From NCBI RefSeq assembly GCF_051201685.1, contig NZ_CP179213.1:1488001-1552000 (forward strand): DNA of 64,000 nt, in the 5' to 3' direction. This document shows positions 27,931 to 38,271 of this stretch, one piece after another; position 1 is the first letter of the stretch, and each line of letters begins with the position of its first letter. The stretch comes from Luminiphilus sp051201685 (GTDB taxonomy: Bacteria > Pseudomonadota > Gammaproteobacteria > Pseudomonadales > Halieaceae). A model generated the notes under the pieces. The model saw only the letters and a list, made by a program, of their open reading frames with translations, did no database searches and was not told the DNA's origin. The position numbers and the translations under genes were made by a program.

Positions 27931-29319
27931 TCATTCCGCGGGGTCAGAAGCTGAATCCCCTATGCCATAACGCCGTAACTTGGTGTAGAGGCTTTGTCGA
28001 CTCAGGCCCAAGATCTCGGCGGCTGAGGCGCGATTATCCCGAGTGAGTTTCAATGCAGCCTCAATACAGAGTGCCTCAATGACTTCGGTGGATTCGCGCA
28101 CCAGCTCTTTCAAGGGGTGGCGACCCACGCGCTCTGTAATTTGTTCGATGGATCGTGGCAGGCGCTCTGTGAGTGGATGATCTGTCGTTAGGCGCCGGCT
28201 GATGTCCCTGATAAAGAACACAATCTTTGGGTTGTCGCCCCGTTGAACTGTTGCGGCAGAGATTTCGATCTCTGATGTGGTCCCCACGCTATTCTTGAGC
28301 ACAGAGGCATAGAGCTTTATTGAGCGCCCTTGCTTAAGATTGCTGAGCATTACGGAAAGGTCGACGGTTGTCCGCCCCACCCAAGTATCGAGAGTCCTCC
28401 CCATGACCTGATCCGGGGCGGGCACGCTGATCCACTCGAGAAAGATAGAATTTACGTATTCGATGCGACCTTCGCTATCAACCTGAACAATAGCGTCGGG
28501 AGCCAGCTGGAAAGTATCTGCTAGGTGCATATCCTGCAAGTTGCTGTCTTCACCGGTGCTAGAGAGCCTAATCAAATAGCGAGACTCAGGTCCCTGACGT
28601 TGAAAACTTACCAAGACGTCGCTGCCGTGGGGGACATTGGGCAGCACAATACGTCGCAAGCTGGTGGCGCCTGTTTCCCGCGCGGCATCTAAGAGCGTCT
28701 GAATCTCGGCCGAGTTTAGCGGTAGGGGGCGCCCGATAATGCTCTGACCTTCTGTATTTAGCATCGCGTTTGCCTGTGAGTTAGCCTCTAAGACCCTGCC
28801 AGTACCTTCATCAACAACAAGAATTCCGTCGCTTGTGAGCTCTAGCAGGCGGCGATAGCGATTTTCCATTTGGCGCAGTGCCCAATAGTCTTGCTCCATA
28901 GCATGCTGTGCGTTGAGAACTTGCTGCCGAAGGTCGCTTACAACCCTCAGATCACGCCCGACGGCAATAACGCCCTCACCGTCGAGAGGTTGAATAAGCC
29001 TGAAACTCATGGGTAGCTCATCATTTGTTTCAGTCGCACGAATGTTGAGGTCGACCCGATTAGGTGTGTTGGGTGTGCGAGTGGCGGCAGTTAATGCGCT
29101 CTTTGCGCGTTCGGTGTGCTCTTCGATACAGAGCTCATGCCAGCTGCGCCCGCGCCAAGGAATTCTCATGAGGTCAGTCAGCTCGGCGTTGGTGACAGCG
29201 ACATCAAGGCAAAAGCCTTCTGCGTCCAGCTGTAATTGCACGTCTGCTACCGCTTCCAGCACTGAGGCGACAGCGGCGGGGTCGAGTTCTTTAAGCAACA
29301 CCTGATCCTTTGTGGGCAT
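27931..29319 (-). CDS. ppsR: Photosynthesis gene repressor PpsR/CrtJ
   Basis: This 462-residue regulator has an N-terminal PAS-like region (about 15-125), two further PAS domains (about 155-245 and 265-375) joined by a helical linker, and a C-terminal Fis-type helix-turn-helix (about 415-452, SAAEILGLSRQSLYTKLRRYG). PpsR binds TGT-N12-ACA palindromes and represses bch, crt and puc genes under oxygen. Such sites occur at five promoter regions in this window. Only three cysteines are present, near residues 37 and 64 and at 418. Cys418 matches the redox-active Cys in the DNA-binding domain, but no PAS-region partner cysteine is seen. Confidence 0.95.
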   Translation of the reverse strand: MPTKDQVLLKELDPAAVASVLEAVADVQLQLDAEGFCLDVAVTNAELTDLMRIPWRGRSWHELCIEEHTERAKSALTAATRTPNTPNRVDLNIRATETNDELPMSFRLIQPLDGEGVIAVGRDLRVVSDLRQQVLNAQHAMEQDYWALRQMENRYRRLLELTSDGILVVDEGTGRVLEANSQANAMLNTEGQSIIGRPLPLNSAEIQTLLDAARETGATSLRRIVLPNVPHGSDVLVSFQRQGPESRYLIRLSSTGEDSNLQDMHLADTFQLAPDAIVQVDSEGRIEYVNSIFLEWISVPAPDQVMGRTLDTWVGRTTVDLSVMLSNLKQGRSIKLYASVLKNSVGTTSEIEISAATVQRGDNPKIVFFIRDISRRLTTDHPLTERLPRSIEQITERVGRHPLKELVRESTEVIEALCIEAALKLTRDNRASAAEILGLSRQSLYTKLRRYGIGDSASDPAE

Positions 29320-29332
29320 TTGTCGAATGGTC

Positions 29333-29351
29333 TTTGCGCTATTTTGCGCTA
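29333..29351. repeat. Direct repeat in the ppsR leader
   Basis: TTTGCGCTA occurs twice, ten bases apart (29333-29341 and 29343-29351), just upstream of the ppsR start. A spacing of one helical turn could suit a tandem protein site, but this is only a pattern. Confidence 0.3.
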
Positions 29352-29474
29352 GGTCACAGTTAAATTGAACCGAGGTTTACACTAGCCGGCGAGAAAACGC
29401 ACCCATAATGGACATATTTCTCCTATTTAGGCCCTATAACCCCTAAAGCGTCATTTTTTTTAGCCTTTCCTGTG

Positions 29475-29492
29475 TGTAATAACAAGTTGACA
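29475..29492. promoter_or_regulatory. PpsR site at the bchF promoter
   Basis: TGT-AATAACAAGTTG-ACA is an exact TGT-N12-ACA palindrome. Its last bases form the -35 hexamer TTGACA of the bchF promoter, so a bound repressor would block RNA polymerase. Confidence 0.8.
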
Positions 29493-29514
29493 CCCAACAA
29501 GCGGGAGGGATAAT
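29487..29514 (+). promoter_or_regulatory. bchF operon promoter
   Basis: TTGACA (29487-29492), 16 bases, then GATAAT (29509-29514) is a strong sigma-70-type promoter about 47 bases before the bchF start. It overlaps the PpsR palindrome and should drive the bchFNBHLM-lhaA-puh series. A small hairpin, AGCGC-ACATC-GCGCT, at 29536-29550 precedes the ribosome site. Confidence 0.7.
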
Positions 29515-29560
29515 CTTCGTTAAAAGTACCCGTGGAGCGCACATCGCGCTGGAGGTCATC

Positions 29561-30088
29561 GTGGGTGAACCGAGAAAACCCCCAAAGAGGGGCTCCGATC
29601 TTTACACCCCGGAGCAGCGTTTAAGAAGAGATTCGACCATTTGGACGATGGTTCAGGGGGTTTTGGCGCCGCTGCAGTTTCTTGCTTTCGCGCTGAGTCT
29701 GGTGTTTGTCATTAATTTTCTGGCAAACGGTACGGGCTATGCAGCGGCCGTGATTTCAATATTCATCAAAACGTTGTTTCTACTCACCATTATGGTCACC
29801 GGAGCCATTTGGGAGAAGGTTGTTTTTGGGCGCTACCTGTTTGCCCCCGCTTTTTTTTGGGAAGACGTGGTCAGCATGCTGGTCATTTTTCTACACGTCG
29901 CCTATGTGGTGTCTTGGTTGTTCGACTTGCAGGCGCCTCGTGAGCAAATGTGGCTGGCGATCGCGGCCTACTCGGTGTATGTCGTCAATGCCGCTCAGTT
30001 TTTGTTGAAGCTACGCGCTGCGAGGGTAGGGTCAACGCGAGGTGATGCTGAGTTGGGTTCAGAGTTTGCTGTAGAGGTGTCTAGATGA
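29561..30088 (+). CDS. bchF: 3-vinyl-bacteriochlorophyllide hydratase
   Basis: This membrane enzyme hydrates the 3-vinyl group on the way to bacteriochlorophyll a. The 175-residue length and four or so membrane segments fit the family, as do RRDSTIWTMVQGVLAPLQFLAF and FWEDVVSMLVIFLHVAYV. The start is a GTG at 29561, seven bases after GGAGG. It is the first gene of the long plus-strand operon, under a promoter with a PpsR site, and its stop overlaps bchN (ATGA). Confidence 0.95.
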   Translation: MGEPRKPPKRGSDLYTPEQRLRRDSTIWTMVQGVLAPLQFLAFALSLVFVINFLANGTGYAAAVISIFIKTLFLLTIMVTGAIWEKVVFGRYLFAPAFFWEDVVSMLVIFLHVAYVVSWLFDLQAPREQMWLAIAAYSVYVVNAAQFLLKLRAARVGSTRGDAELGSEFAVEVSR

Positions 30089-31383
30089 CTGCTGAGGTGA
30101 TTGCAGTTTCTGATTCTGGGGTTGCACCAGAGCGGTTCCAGCCAGTTCAGGAGCGGGGCCAGCGTGCAGTTTTTTGCGGTTTGACCTCAATAATCTGGCT
30201 GCACCGGAAAATCCAAGATGCATTCTTTCTGGTGGTTGGCTCAAGGACCTGTGCACACCTAATTCAGTCCGCCGCTGGCGTCATGATTTTTGCTGAGCCG
30301 AGATTTGGGACCGCTGTCTTAGGAGATCGCGATCTGGCGGGTATGGCAGATTGTCACGATGAACTAGATAGGGTTGTGGCCCAGGTGCTCGCTCGTCGAC
30401 CTGAACTGAAGAGTATTTTTCTGGTCGGCTCATGCCCCTCGGAAGTGATTAAGCTAGACCTCGATAACGCAGCAGGCCGTTTAGGCCGGGTATACGAGGG
30501 TCAGGTTCGATTCGTTTCGTTTTCAGGTTCTGGTATCGAGACGACTTTTACTCAGGGGGAAGACAACTGTTTGGCCAGCTTGGCGTCTGACTTACCCACT
30601 GACACCAGAGCCGAGGACCGGTTGCTGGTGGTGGGAACGGTCCCTGACATTGTGGAGGATCAGTTTCGACGCTTATTTACCCAGTTGGGAATCGGTCAGG
30701 TCGATTTTTTCCCAGGCAGTCAGTCGACGGATTTACCAGCTGTTGGCAAGAACACCAAAATGTTGCTTGCACAGCCCTTCTTGGGTGAGACGCTGCGGGC
30801 ATTAGAGTCTCGTGGAGCGACGCTGCTGCCAGCGCCCTTTCCCTTGGGGGCAGAGGGCAGTGAAGCATGGTTCCGCGCAGCGGCTAACGCATATGGGGTG
30901 GCTGAGGAAAAGCAAGCAGAGGTATTGCAGCCCCCGTTGCAGCGAGCTAGGGCGGCGTTGGGAAAATACCGCACTGAATTGTCCGGGAAGTCATTCAGTA
31001 TGCTGCCAGACTCTCAGCTGGAAATTCCTTTGGCGCGCTTTTTGGCCCGTGAGTGCGGCATGACGCCAAAGGAGGTGGGAACGCCTTATTTTGATGCAAG
31101 AGTTATGGCGGAAGAGGTGCCATTACTGCCTTCTGGAGTGGATTGGGTTGAAGGGCAAGACCTTGATCCAGCCCTTGACCGCGTGCGAGCTGCAAAGCCC
31201 GATTTAACGGTTTGCGGGCTCGGTATAGCCAACCCGCTCGAGGCCGAGGGTCTCAGAACAAAGTGGTCCATTGAGCTTCTTTTTACGCCGATACAGGGCT
31301 TTGAGCAGGCGGGGGATCTAGCGGAGTTATTCGCAAGGCCATTGCGCCGAGAGAGGGCATTGGAGGTGGGATCGTGGAGCTGA
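30085..31383 (+). CDS. bchN: Light-independent protochlorophyllide reductase subunit N
   Basis: With BchB this forms the catalytic NB part of the dark-operative protochlorophyllide reductase, a nitrogenase-like enzyme that reduces ring D. At 432 residues it has normal length. Cluster-ligand cysteines appear at Cys31 (VFCGLTSI), Cys56 (GSRTCAHL) and near residue 117 (LVGSCPSEV). It overlaps bchF by 4 bases and bchB by 10, so translation is probably coupled along bchF-N-B. Confidence 0.97.
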   Translation: MTAEVIAVSDSGVAPERFQPVQERGQRAVFCGLTSIIWLHRKIQDAFFLVVGSRTCAHLIQSAAGVMIFAEPRFGTAVLGDRDLAGMADCHDELDRVVAQVLARRPELKSIFLVGSCPSEVIKLDLDNAAGRLGRVYEGQVRFVSFSGSGIETTFTQGEDNCLASLASDLPTDTRAEDRLLVVGTVPDIVEDQFRRLFTQLGIGQVDFFPGSQSTDLPAVGKNTKMLLAQPFLGETLRALESRGATLLPAPFPLGAEGSEAWFRAAANAYGVAEEKQAEVLQPPLQRARAALGKYRTELSGKSFSMLPDSQLEIPLARFLARECGMTPKEVGTPYFDARVMAEEVPLLPSGVDWVEGQDLDPALDRVRAAKPDLTVCGLGIANPLEAEGLRTKWSIELLFTPIQGFEQAGDLAELFARPLRRERALEVGSWS

Positions 31384-32927
31384 CACTTTGGACCTATGAG
31401 GGCCCCCCACATGTCGGCGCCATACGAGTCGCGGCCTCTATGCGTGGCGTACACCTGGTGCTCCATGCACCTCAAGGTGACACTTACGCTGATTTGTTGT
31501 TCACAATGATCGAGCGGGACGGCAAGCGGCCGCCGGTGACCTACACAACATTTCAGGCTCGTGATCTCGGTGCTAGCACCGCTGAGAAATTCTTGAATAC
31601 TCTGCAAGCTGCTTATGACCATCACAAACCTAGCCTCCTGTTGGTTGCTGATTCCTGCACCGCTGAGTTGTTACAAGATCAGCCCGGCACTCTCGCTGAA
31701 ACCGCGGGTCTGCCAGTGCCAGTGGTGCCTTTGGAAATGGCAGCCTATTCCCGGAAGGAAAATTGGGGCGCTAGTGAGACGTTCTATCATCTTGTTCGTG
31801 CGGTACTGTCTGCACAGCGGAACTCTGAAGAAAAACCCGCGGATCAGGGTTCAAGTAATCGGCGTCGCACTGTAAATTTATTGGGACCCACCAAGTTAGG
31901 CTTTCGTTGCCGCGACGATATTCAAGAAATCCAGCGGCTTTTGCAGTCTGTGGGTATCGGGGTCAATGTGGTTGCGCCCTTGGATGCTGACATCAACGAT
32001 ATCAGTCGCATACCAGAAGCTGATGCTAACGTTTGTTTATACCCCGAGGTTGCACTAACGACCTGCACCTGGCTCGAGCGGAATTTTGGGCAGCCTGTTA
32101 TTCGCACTGTGCCCCTCGGCTTTGGCGCCACTCAGGATTTTCTCGCTGAGCTGGCAGGCGTGTTGCAAGTCGACATCAGCGCGGAAGCGGTAGCTGATTG
32201 CCGGCTGCCTTGGTATAGCCGTTCCGTTGATTCGACTTATCTGACTGGTAAGCGAGTCTTTGTTTTTGGTGACGGCATGCATGCGATGACTTGTGCACGT
32301 GTGGCACAGCAAGAAATGGGTTTTGAGGTTGTTGGCTTGGGTACTTACTCTCGTGAAATGGCACGAGAAGTTCGTGCGATGGCTAAAGAGCTGGGTCTTG
32401 ACGCGCTTATCACCGACGATCACATGGTTGTCGAGCAGGCGGTCAGCGAACTCAGACCTGAATTGGTGTTAGGCACTCAGATGGAGCGTCATATTGCCAA
32501 GCGCTTGGGCATAGGATGCGCTGTTATTTCGACCCCCGCCCATGTGCAGGACTACCCTGCAAGGTTCTCACCCCAAATGGGGGTTGAGGGCGCGAATGTC
32601 TTATTTGATACCTGGGTGCACCCATTAATTATGGGTTTGGAAGAGCACCTCCTACACATGTTTCGAGATGATTTTGAATTCAATGATCATGCAGCGCCTT
32701 CACATTTGAGCCACGGCGAAGGCACGCTGATGGCGGTTGAAGATAATAATGTTGTTCCCATAGTGGGAGTGCATTGGGAAGACGGTGCCGAGAAAGAGCT
32801 CAAGAAAATTCCGTTCTTTGTGCGTGGCAAGGCCAAGCGCAATACGGAACGTTACGCTGAAGAGCGCGGATTGACCGCAATCGACATTGAGACCTTGTAT
32901 GAAGCGAAAGCACACTACAGCCGCTGA
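31374..32927 (+). CDS. bchB: Light-independent protochlorophyllide reductase subunit B
   Basis: This is the partner of BchN in the dark-operative protochlorophyllide reductase. The 517-residue protein carries the unusual aspartate cluster ligand at Asp36 (APQGDTYAD), exactly where the family has it. Other family features are DSCTAELLQDQPG and a C-terminal domain ending FVRGKAKRNTERYAEERG. The start is a GTG overlapping the end of bchN; the stop lies within or just before the start of bchH. Confidence 0.97.
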   Translation: MELTLWTYEGPPHVGAIRVAASMRGVHLVLHAPQGDTYADLLFTMIERDGKRPPVTYTTFQARDLGASTAEKFLNTLQAAYDHHKPSLLLVADSCTAELLQDQPGTLAETAGLPVPVVPLEMAAYSRKENWGASETFYHLVRAVLSAQRNSEEKPADQGSSNRRRTVNLLGPTKLGFRCRDDIQEIQRLLQSVGIGVNVVAPLDADINDISRIPEADANVCLYPEVALTTCTWLERNFGQPVIRTVPLGFGATQDFLAELAGVLQVDISAEAVADCRLPWYSRSVDSTYLTGKRVFVFGDGMHAMTCARVAQQEMGFEVVGLGTYSREMAREVRAMAKELGLDALITDDHMVVEQAVSELRPELVLGTQMERHIAKRLGIGCAVISTPAHVQDYPARFSPQMGVEGANVLFDTWVHPLIMGLEEHLLHMFRDDFEFNDHAAPSHLSHGEGTLMAVEDNNVVPIVGVHWEDGAEKELKKIPFFVRGKAKRNTERYAEERGLTAIDIETLYEAKAHYSR

Positions 32928-35900
32928 AGTGGGCATGGACGTCTCAATCCGCGTGGTGCTACTCACGCTGGATAACCATGTCAGTGCGGCTCTAGAGTCA
33001 GCTTTTATAAAGTTAAAGGGCGTCATGCCAGGCCTGCAGTTAGCGATTCATGCCGCTGCTGACTGGGAGGCGCGGCCAGAGAAGCTTGAGGCTTGTAAGG
33101 CCGATATTGCTCAGGGCGATATTATTATTGCCACAATGATGTTCATGGAGCCCCATATCGCTGGGGTTATTGATGCCTTGACGGCACGGCGTGATCATTG
33201 CGACGCAATGATCTGCTGCATGTCTGCTGGTGAGGTGATGAAGCTCACTCGAATGGGCCGATTCTCCATGGACGGTGAGCAGGGTGGCGCAATGTCGTTA
33301 TTAAAGCGACTGCGCGGAAAAAGTACGACGGGTGGCAAGCCAAAAAATGTGGGTGCACAGCAGTTGTCGGTATTGCGTCGGTTGCCCCGAATTTTGCGTT
33401 TTATTCCAGGCACGGCTCAAGACCTGCGCATTTACTTTTTGATTTTGCAGTACTGGTTAGCGGGATCCGAAGAGAATCTCTCGCGGATGATTCAGCTGGT
33501 GGTGCGTCGTTATGCTGCCGGCCCTAGAGAGGAGCTGCGTAAGCTACCCGAGCCCGGTGCCCCCATTGATTACCCGGAAGTTGGTGTTTATCACCCCACA
33601 ATTAAATCGGGAATCAGTGGTGACCTAGCAGCGTTACCCCGGAAGGTGCCATCCAGTAAAAGCCCAGTGGGAACGGTGGGCTTATTACTCATGCGGTCTT
33701 ACGCCTTGGCGGGGAACAGTAGTCATTACGACGCAGTGATTAGGGCGTTAGAGGAGCGCGGTCTGCGCGTTATCCCAGCTTTTGCAAGCGGCTTAGATGC
33801 TCGTCCCGCCGTGCACCGATTTTTCATGGAGAACGAAGCCCCAATCGTTGATGCGGTTGTTTCGTTAACAGGGTTCTCTCTGGTCGGAGGCCCAGCCTAC
33901 AACGACACCGATGCGGCGCAGGAGTTGCTAAAGACGCTCGATGTGCCTTATTTGGCAGTACAGGCTCTTGAGTTTCAGAGCCTTGAAACGTGGTCGGATT
34001 CCGCTTTAGGTCTCATGCCGATTGAAGCAACCATGATGGTTTCTATCCCAGAGCTTGATGGTGCAACAGGTCCAATGGTTTTCGGTGGCCGCAGCGACCA
34101 ATCTTCAGAGATGCCCAATGCCATGCAGGCGCATAATGAACGCATTGGCATGTTGGCTGACCGTGTCAGTTGTCTCGTGAAATTGCGGCGGCGAGAGCAG
34201 CGTGACCGCAAAGTCGCTGTGGTGCTCTTTAATTTTCCGCCGAACTCCGGGGGCACTGGAACTGCGGCACATTTGGCAGTGTTTGAGTCGCTCTTCAACA
34301 CGCTAAGAGCCCTAAAGGCAGATGGCTACCAGGTAGACTTGCCCGATTCGGTTGACGCACTTAGGGACCGGATCTTAATCGGTAACGCGGCGCAGCGAGG
34401 CACCGATGCCAATGTTTGCGCGACGATAAGTGTTGATGATCATGTCCGCAACGAGCCTTGGTTGGATGAGATTGAATCACAGTGGGGGCCGGCACCGGGT
34501 AAGCAATTGACCGACGGCCGATCTCTGTTTGTTCTGGGTGAGGAATTTGGCAATGTGCTAGTGACAGTGCAGCCGCCCATGGGCTATGAAGGCGATCCAA
34601 TGCGCCTCCTGTTTGAAGGAGGGCACGCGCCGACCCACGCTTTCGCGGCTTTTTACAGGTATTTGCGAGAAACCTGGCAGGCCGACGCTGTGCTGCACTT
34701 TGGTACCCATGGCGCATTGGAATTTATGCCGGGTAAGCAGGTGGGTTTATCGGCTAATTGCTGGCCAGATCGCCTGATTGGCTCCCTGCCCAATTTTTAC
34801 CTCTATGCCTCGAACAACCCATCAGAGGGTTTGATTGCTAAGCGCCGATCTGCGGCGACCTTAGTAAGTTATTTAACGCCCCCGGTGGCCAATGCGGATC
34901 TTTATCAAGAGTTGAAAACTCTGGGGGACTCCATTGATCGATGGCGCCGACGGGATCGGGATCAAGATGCCGACACACTCGCTGAACTGATAAGACTCAT
35001 TCGAGAACAGGCAGAGACCTGCGACCTAAATTTAGTCAACTGGGACCAAGATGTAGAAGCCGCGATCGAGGATTTGCGCGCCCAGCTTAACGAGATTGAA
35101 GATTCGCTCATCCCTTACGGATTGCATGTCGTTGGTGAAGTCATGTCGCGGGAGGATCGGTTGTCTCTGCTGCAGTCCATCGCAGCGGCGCAAGGGCAAT
35201 TCAAACCCAGTGAAACGCTTCTAAACCGGTTGCTTGATGATGCAGACCTTGCAGAGCTCACCGCGTTTCCAGAGCTCGCCGCCCACCCAGAAGCAGAGCG
35301 GCTCGCTTACCTTGAATTATTGGTATCGGCTAAAACTGCTTTGGGGCAAGACACTGAAATGCCTGCACTTCTCAGGGCGCTAGATGGGCGATTCATTCCA
35401 CCCGTAGGTGGTGGCGACCTTCTACGCTCCCCGGATATGCTTCCTACCGGGCGAAATTTACATGGCTTTGATCCTTTCCGTTTGCCAAGTCAGTACGCGG
35501 TAAAAGAGGGCGATCGCCAAGCGCGGCAACTGCTGGAACGGCACCAACATGACAGCGACGAAGTGCCAACATCAATCGCGCTGGTTTTGTGGGGCACGGA
35601 CAACCTCAAGTCTGAGGGCATTGCTATTGCTCAGGCTTTGGCATTGATGGGAGCCCAACCGCGGTTAGATAGCTACGGTCGTGTTTGTGGTGCTGAGCTT
35701 ATTGATCTCGAGACATTAGGCCGTCCGCGTATTGATGTTGTGATGACGCTTTCAGGGATTTTCCGAGATCTTTTACCGTTACAAACAAGGCTGCTAGCCG
35801 AGGCGGCCTATCTCGCAGCGATGGCGGATGAGCCCATCACGAAAAATGCAATTCGCGCTAACGCATTGGCCTATCAGGCAGAGCATGACTGTGATCTCGA

Positions 35901-36641
35901 AACCGCAGCGCTTCGAGTCTTCAGTAACGCCGAGGGCACTTATGGGTCTAACGTCAATATGCTAATTGATAGCGGCGCCTGGGAGAATGAAGACGAATTA
36001 GCCGAGACCTTTACGGCGCGAAAGGGTCATGCCTACGGCCGTCATGGCGCCGTGTCTCAAAATACTGAGCTGCTAACAGAGATGCTTTCGCGGGTAGATC
36101 TTGCGTACCAAAATCTAGATTCGGTAGAAATCGGTGTTACTACGGTCGATCACTACTTCGACACGTTGGGCGGTATCAGTCGGGCTATTCGGCGAACCGG
36201 AAGTGACAGCGTCCCTGTTTATATTGCTGATCACACCACTGGCAATGAAAAGATTAGAACTTTGGCTGAGCAGGTGGCGTTAGAGACTCGCACCCGGGTA
36301 CTGAACCCCAAGTGGTATGAATCAATGCTCGACCATGGTTACGAGGGAGTTCGTGCAATCGAGACCCACGTGACAAACACCATGGGTTGGTCTGCCACAA
36401 CGGGGCAAGTTGCCCCTGGGTATATCAGCAGCTGTCGGAGACCTTCATTCTTGATGCCGACATGCGTCAACGGCTCGCGCTGCTCAATCCTAAGGCCGCG
36501 TCACGCGTTGCTAACAGATTACTCGAGGCGCATGAGCGTCAATATTGGGATCCTGACGAAGCTTCTCTAAGCGCATTGCGCGAAGCGGGTGAGGATTTGG
36601 AAGATTGGATGGAAGGAATATCACCTGAGGCGGTCGCATGA
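32899..36641 (+). CDS. bchH: Magnesium chelatase subunit H, with a one-base frameshift near the 3' end
   Basis: This large porphyrin-binding subunit inserts Mg2+ into protoporphyrin IX together with BchI and BchD. The main frame is intact to GQVAP, then leaves register at a run of four Cs (36413-36416). Adding one C restores PWVYQQLSETF and the normal end, ...LEDWMEGISPEAVA, at 36641, giving about 1247 residues, normal for BchH. As written, the frame ends at 36570 with about 45 unrelated residues. The start may be the ATG at 32899 (MKRKHTTAAEVG), overlapping bchB, or the one at 32935. The corrected stop overlaps bchL (ATGA), which supports the corrected frame. Confidence 0.92.
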
Positions 36642-37555
36642 ATGTACGTAATAACCATATTCCCATAAAAGCTATCGACGCTGGCGGCAAGTCACCTGAT
36701 GGTGACGGCAGTGTTCAAGTCCACTTGGATCCGCAGATTCAAATAGACAAAGCCAAAGTATTTGCTGTCTACGGCAAAGGTGGGATTGGCAAGAGCACGA
36801 CCTCATCCAATCTGAGCGCGGCGTTTTCAAAGCTGGGTAAGCGTGTCATTCAGATAGGTTGTGACCCGAAGCATGATTCGACATTCACTTTGACGAAGGC
36901 ACTTATGCCCACGGTTATCGATGTCCTCGAGTCAGTAGAGTTTCACTCTGAGGAGCTGCGCCCAGAGGATTATGTCTTCGAGGGCTATAACGGTGTGCAA
37001 TGTGTCGAGGCTGGAGGTCCGCCTGCGGGCACTGGTTGTGGTGGCTACGTCGTTGGGCAAACGGTCAAATTGCTAAAGCAGCACCATCTGCTAGACGATG
37101 CGGACGTGGTTATTTTCGACGTCTTGGGAGATGTTGTGTGTGGCGGCTTTGCCTCACCACTTCAGCATGCAGAGCGTGCCGTAGTCGTGACCGCAAATGA
37201 CTTTGATTCCATCTTTGCCATGAATCGTATTGCTACAGCAATTAATGCAAAAGCAAAAAATTATGGCGTGAGGCTAGGTGGTGTTATTGCCAATCGAAGC
37301 TCAGCCACCGATGAGATTGATCGGTTCAATGAAGCGACTGGTATGAAGCGGCTTGCACACTTCCCGGATCTTGATGTCATCAGGCGAAGTCGTTTAAAGA
37401 AATCGACGATCTTTGAGATGGGGGATGCAGAGGGTCTCGATCTTGTGCAGCGCGAGTATATGAATTTGGCTGAGCGGTTGTGGAATGGTACCGAAGCACT
37501 TCCGGTAACGCCTATGAAAGATCGCGAGCTATTTGATTTTCTTGGATTTGATTGA
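36638..37555 (+). CDS. bchL: Light-independent protochlorophyllide reductase iron protein
   Basis: This NifH-like ATPase passes electrons to BchNB. The 305-residue protein has the P-loop YGKGGIGKSTTSSN (about 45-58) and the two cysteines that bridge a shared 4Fe-4S cluster between subunits, Cys134 (GTGCGG) and Cys168 (DVVCGG). The start overlaps the corrected bchH stop. It is a close relative of bchX elsewhere in this window. Confidence 0.97.
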   Translation: MNVRNNHIPIKAIDAGGKSPDGDGSVQVHLDPQIQIDKAKVFAVYGKGGIGKSTTSSNLSAAFSKLGKRVIQIGCDPKHDSTFTLTKALMPTVIDVLESVEFHSEELRPEDYVFEGYNGVQCVEAGGPPAGTGCGGYVVGQTVKLLKQHHLLDDADVVIFDVLGDVVCGGFASPLQHAERAVVVTANDFDSIFAMNRIATAINAKAKNYGVRLGGVIANRSSATDEIDRFNEATGMKRLAHFPDLDVIRRSRLKKSTIFEMGDAEGLDLVQREYMNLAERLWNGTEALPVTPMKDRELFDFLGFD

Positions 37556-37575
37556 TTAGGGACGGTGGATTAAAC

Positions 37576-38271
37576 GTGGTGAGTTATGAACAGCGCCGGC
37601 AGGAAATCGAGCATTACTTTGACCGTACTGCGGCTGACACTTGGGCGAAGTTGACATCTGATGCCCCAGTAAGCCGCATCCGCCAGACTGTGCGTGAGGG
37701 TCGAGATACCATGCGGGCACAGTTACTAGGCTGGCTTCCTGATGATCTGGCCGGGAAGCGCATTTTAGACGCGGGCTGCGGCACGGGTGCGTTCTCGGTG
37801 GAGGCCAGCCGTAGAGGCGCAGAGGTGGTGGCGGTAGACTTATCGCCAACGCTCATAGCTCTTGCTAGGGAGCGAGTGGGTAGCACGGCTTTGCGTGGCA
37901 GCATTGATTTTCGTGTGGGGGATATGGGTGATTTGAACCTTGGGACCTTTGACCACATCGTTGCCATGGATTCGTTAATTCACTACGAATCAGAAGACGG
38001 TCTGCGAACTTTGGCGGCAATGGCCGAAACGGTAACGACCAGTATTGTTTTTACCTTTGCCCCCAAAACTCCGCTGCTGGCGGCTATGCATAGTGTGGGT
38101 CAGTGGTTTCCTAGAGGTAATCGATCCCCGGCTATAGCGCCCATGGCGGTGTCGCAGCTGCAACGCGCGGTAAGCTCCCAGCCTGAGTTTGCCCAGTGGC
38201 AAATGTCGCGAGACTTTCGGGTTTCTCGAGGATTTTACATTTCTCATGCCATGGAATTGACGCGTAGATGA
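37576..38271 (+). CDS. bchM: Mg-protoporphyrin IX methyltransferase
   Basis: This SAM-dependent enzyme methylates the propionate of Mg-protoporphyrin IX, making the substrate of AcsF. The start of the family is clear in IEHYFDRTAADTWAKL, followed by VREGRDTMRAQLLGWLPDD and the SAM motif ILDAGCGTGAFSVEASRRGA. I chose the GTG at 37576 after GGTGGA; the frame extends to a TTG at 37552 that overlaps the bchL stop. The stop overlaps the lhaA start. Confidence 0.95.
   Translation: MVSYEQRRQEIEHYFDRTAADTWAKLTSDAPVSRIRQTVREGRDTMRAQLLGWLPDDLAGKRILDAGCGTGAFSVEASRRGAEVVAVDLSPTLIALARERVGSTALRGSIDFRVGDMGDLNLGTFDHIVAMDSLIHYESEDGLRTLAAMAETVTTSIVFTFAPKTPLLAAMHSVGQWFPRGNRSPAIAPMAVSQLQRAVSSQPEFAQWQMSRDFRVSRGFYISHAMELTRR

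Noticed and set aside
36387..36641. Separate small gene after bchH
   Set aside because: Its protein is the conserved C-terminus of BchH in another frame, so it belongs to bchH past a frameshift.
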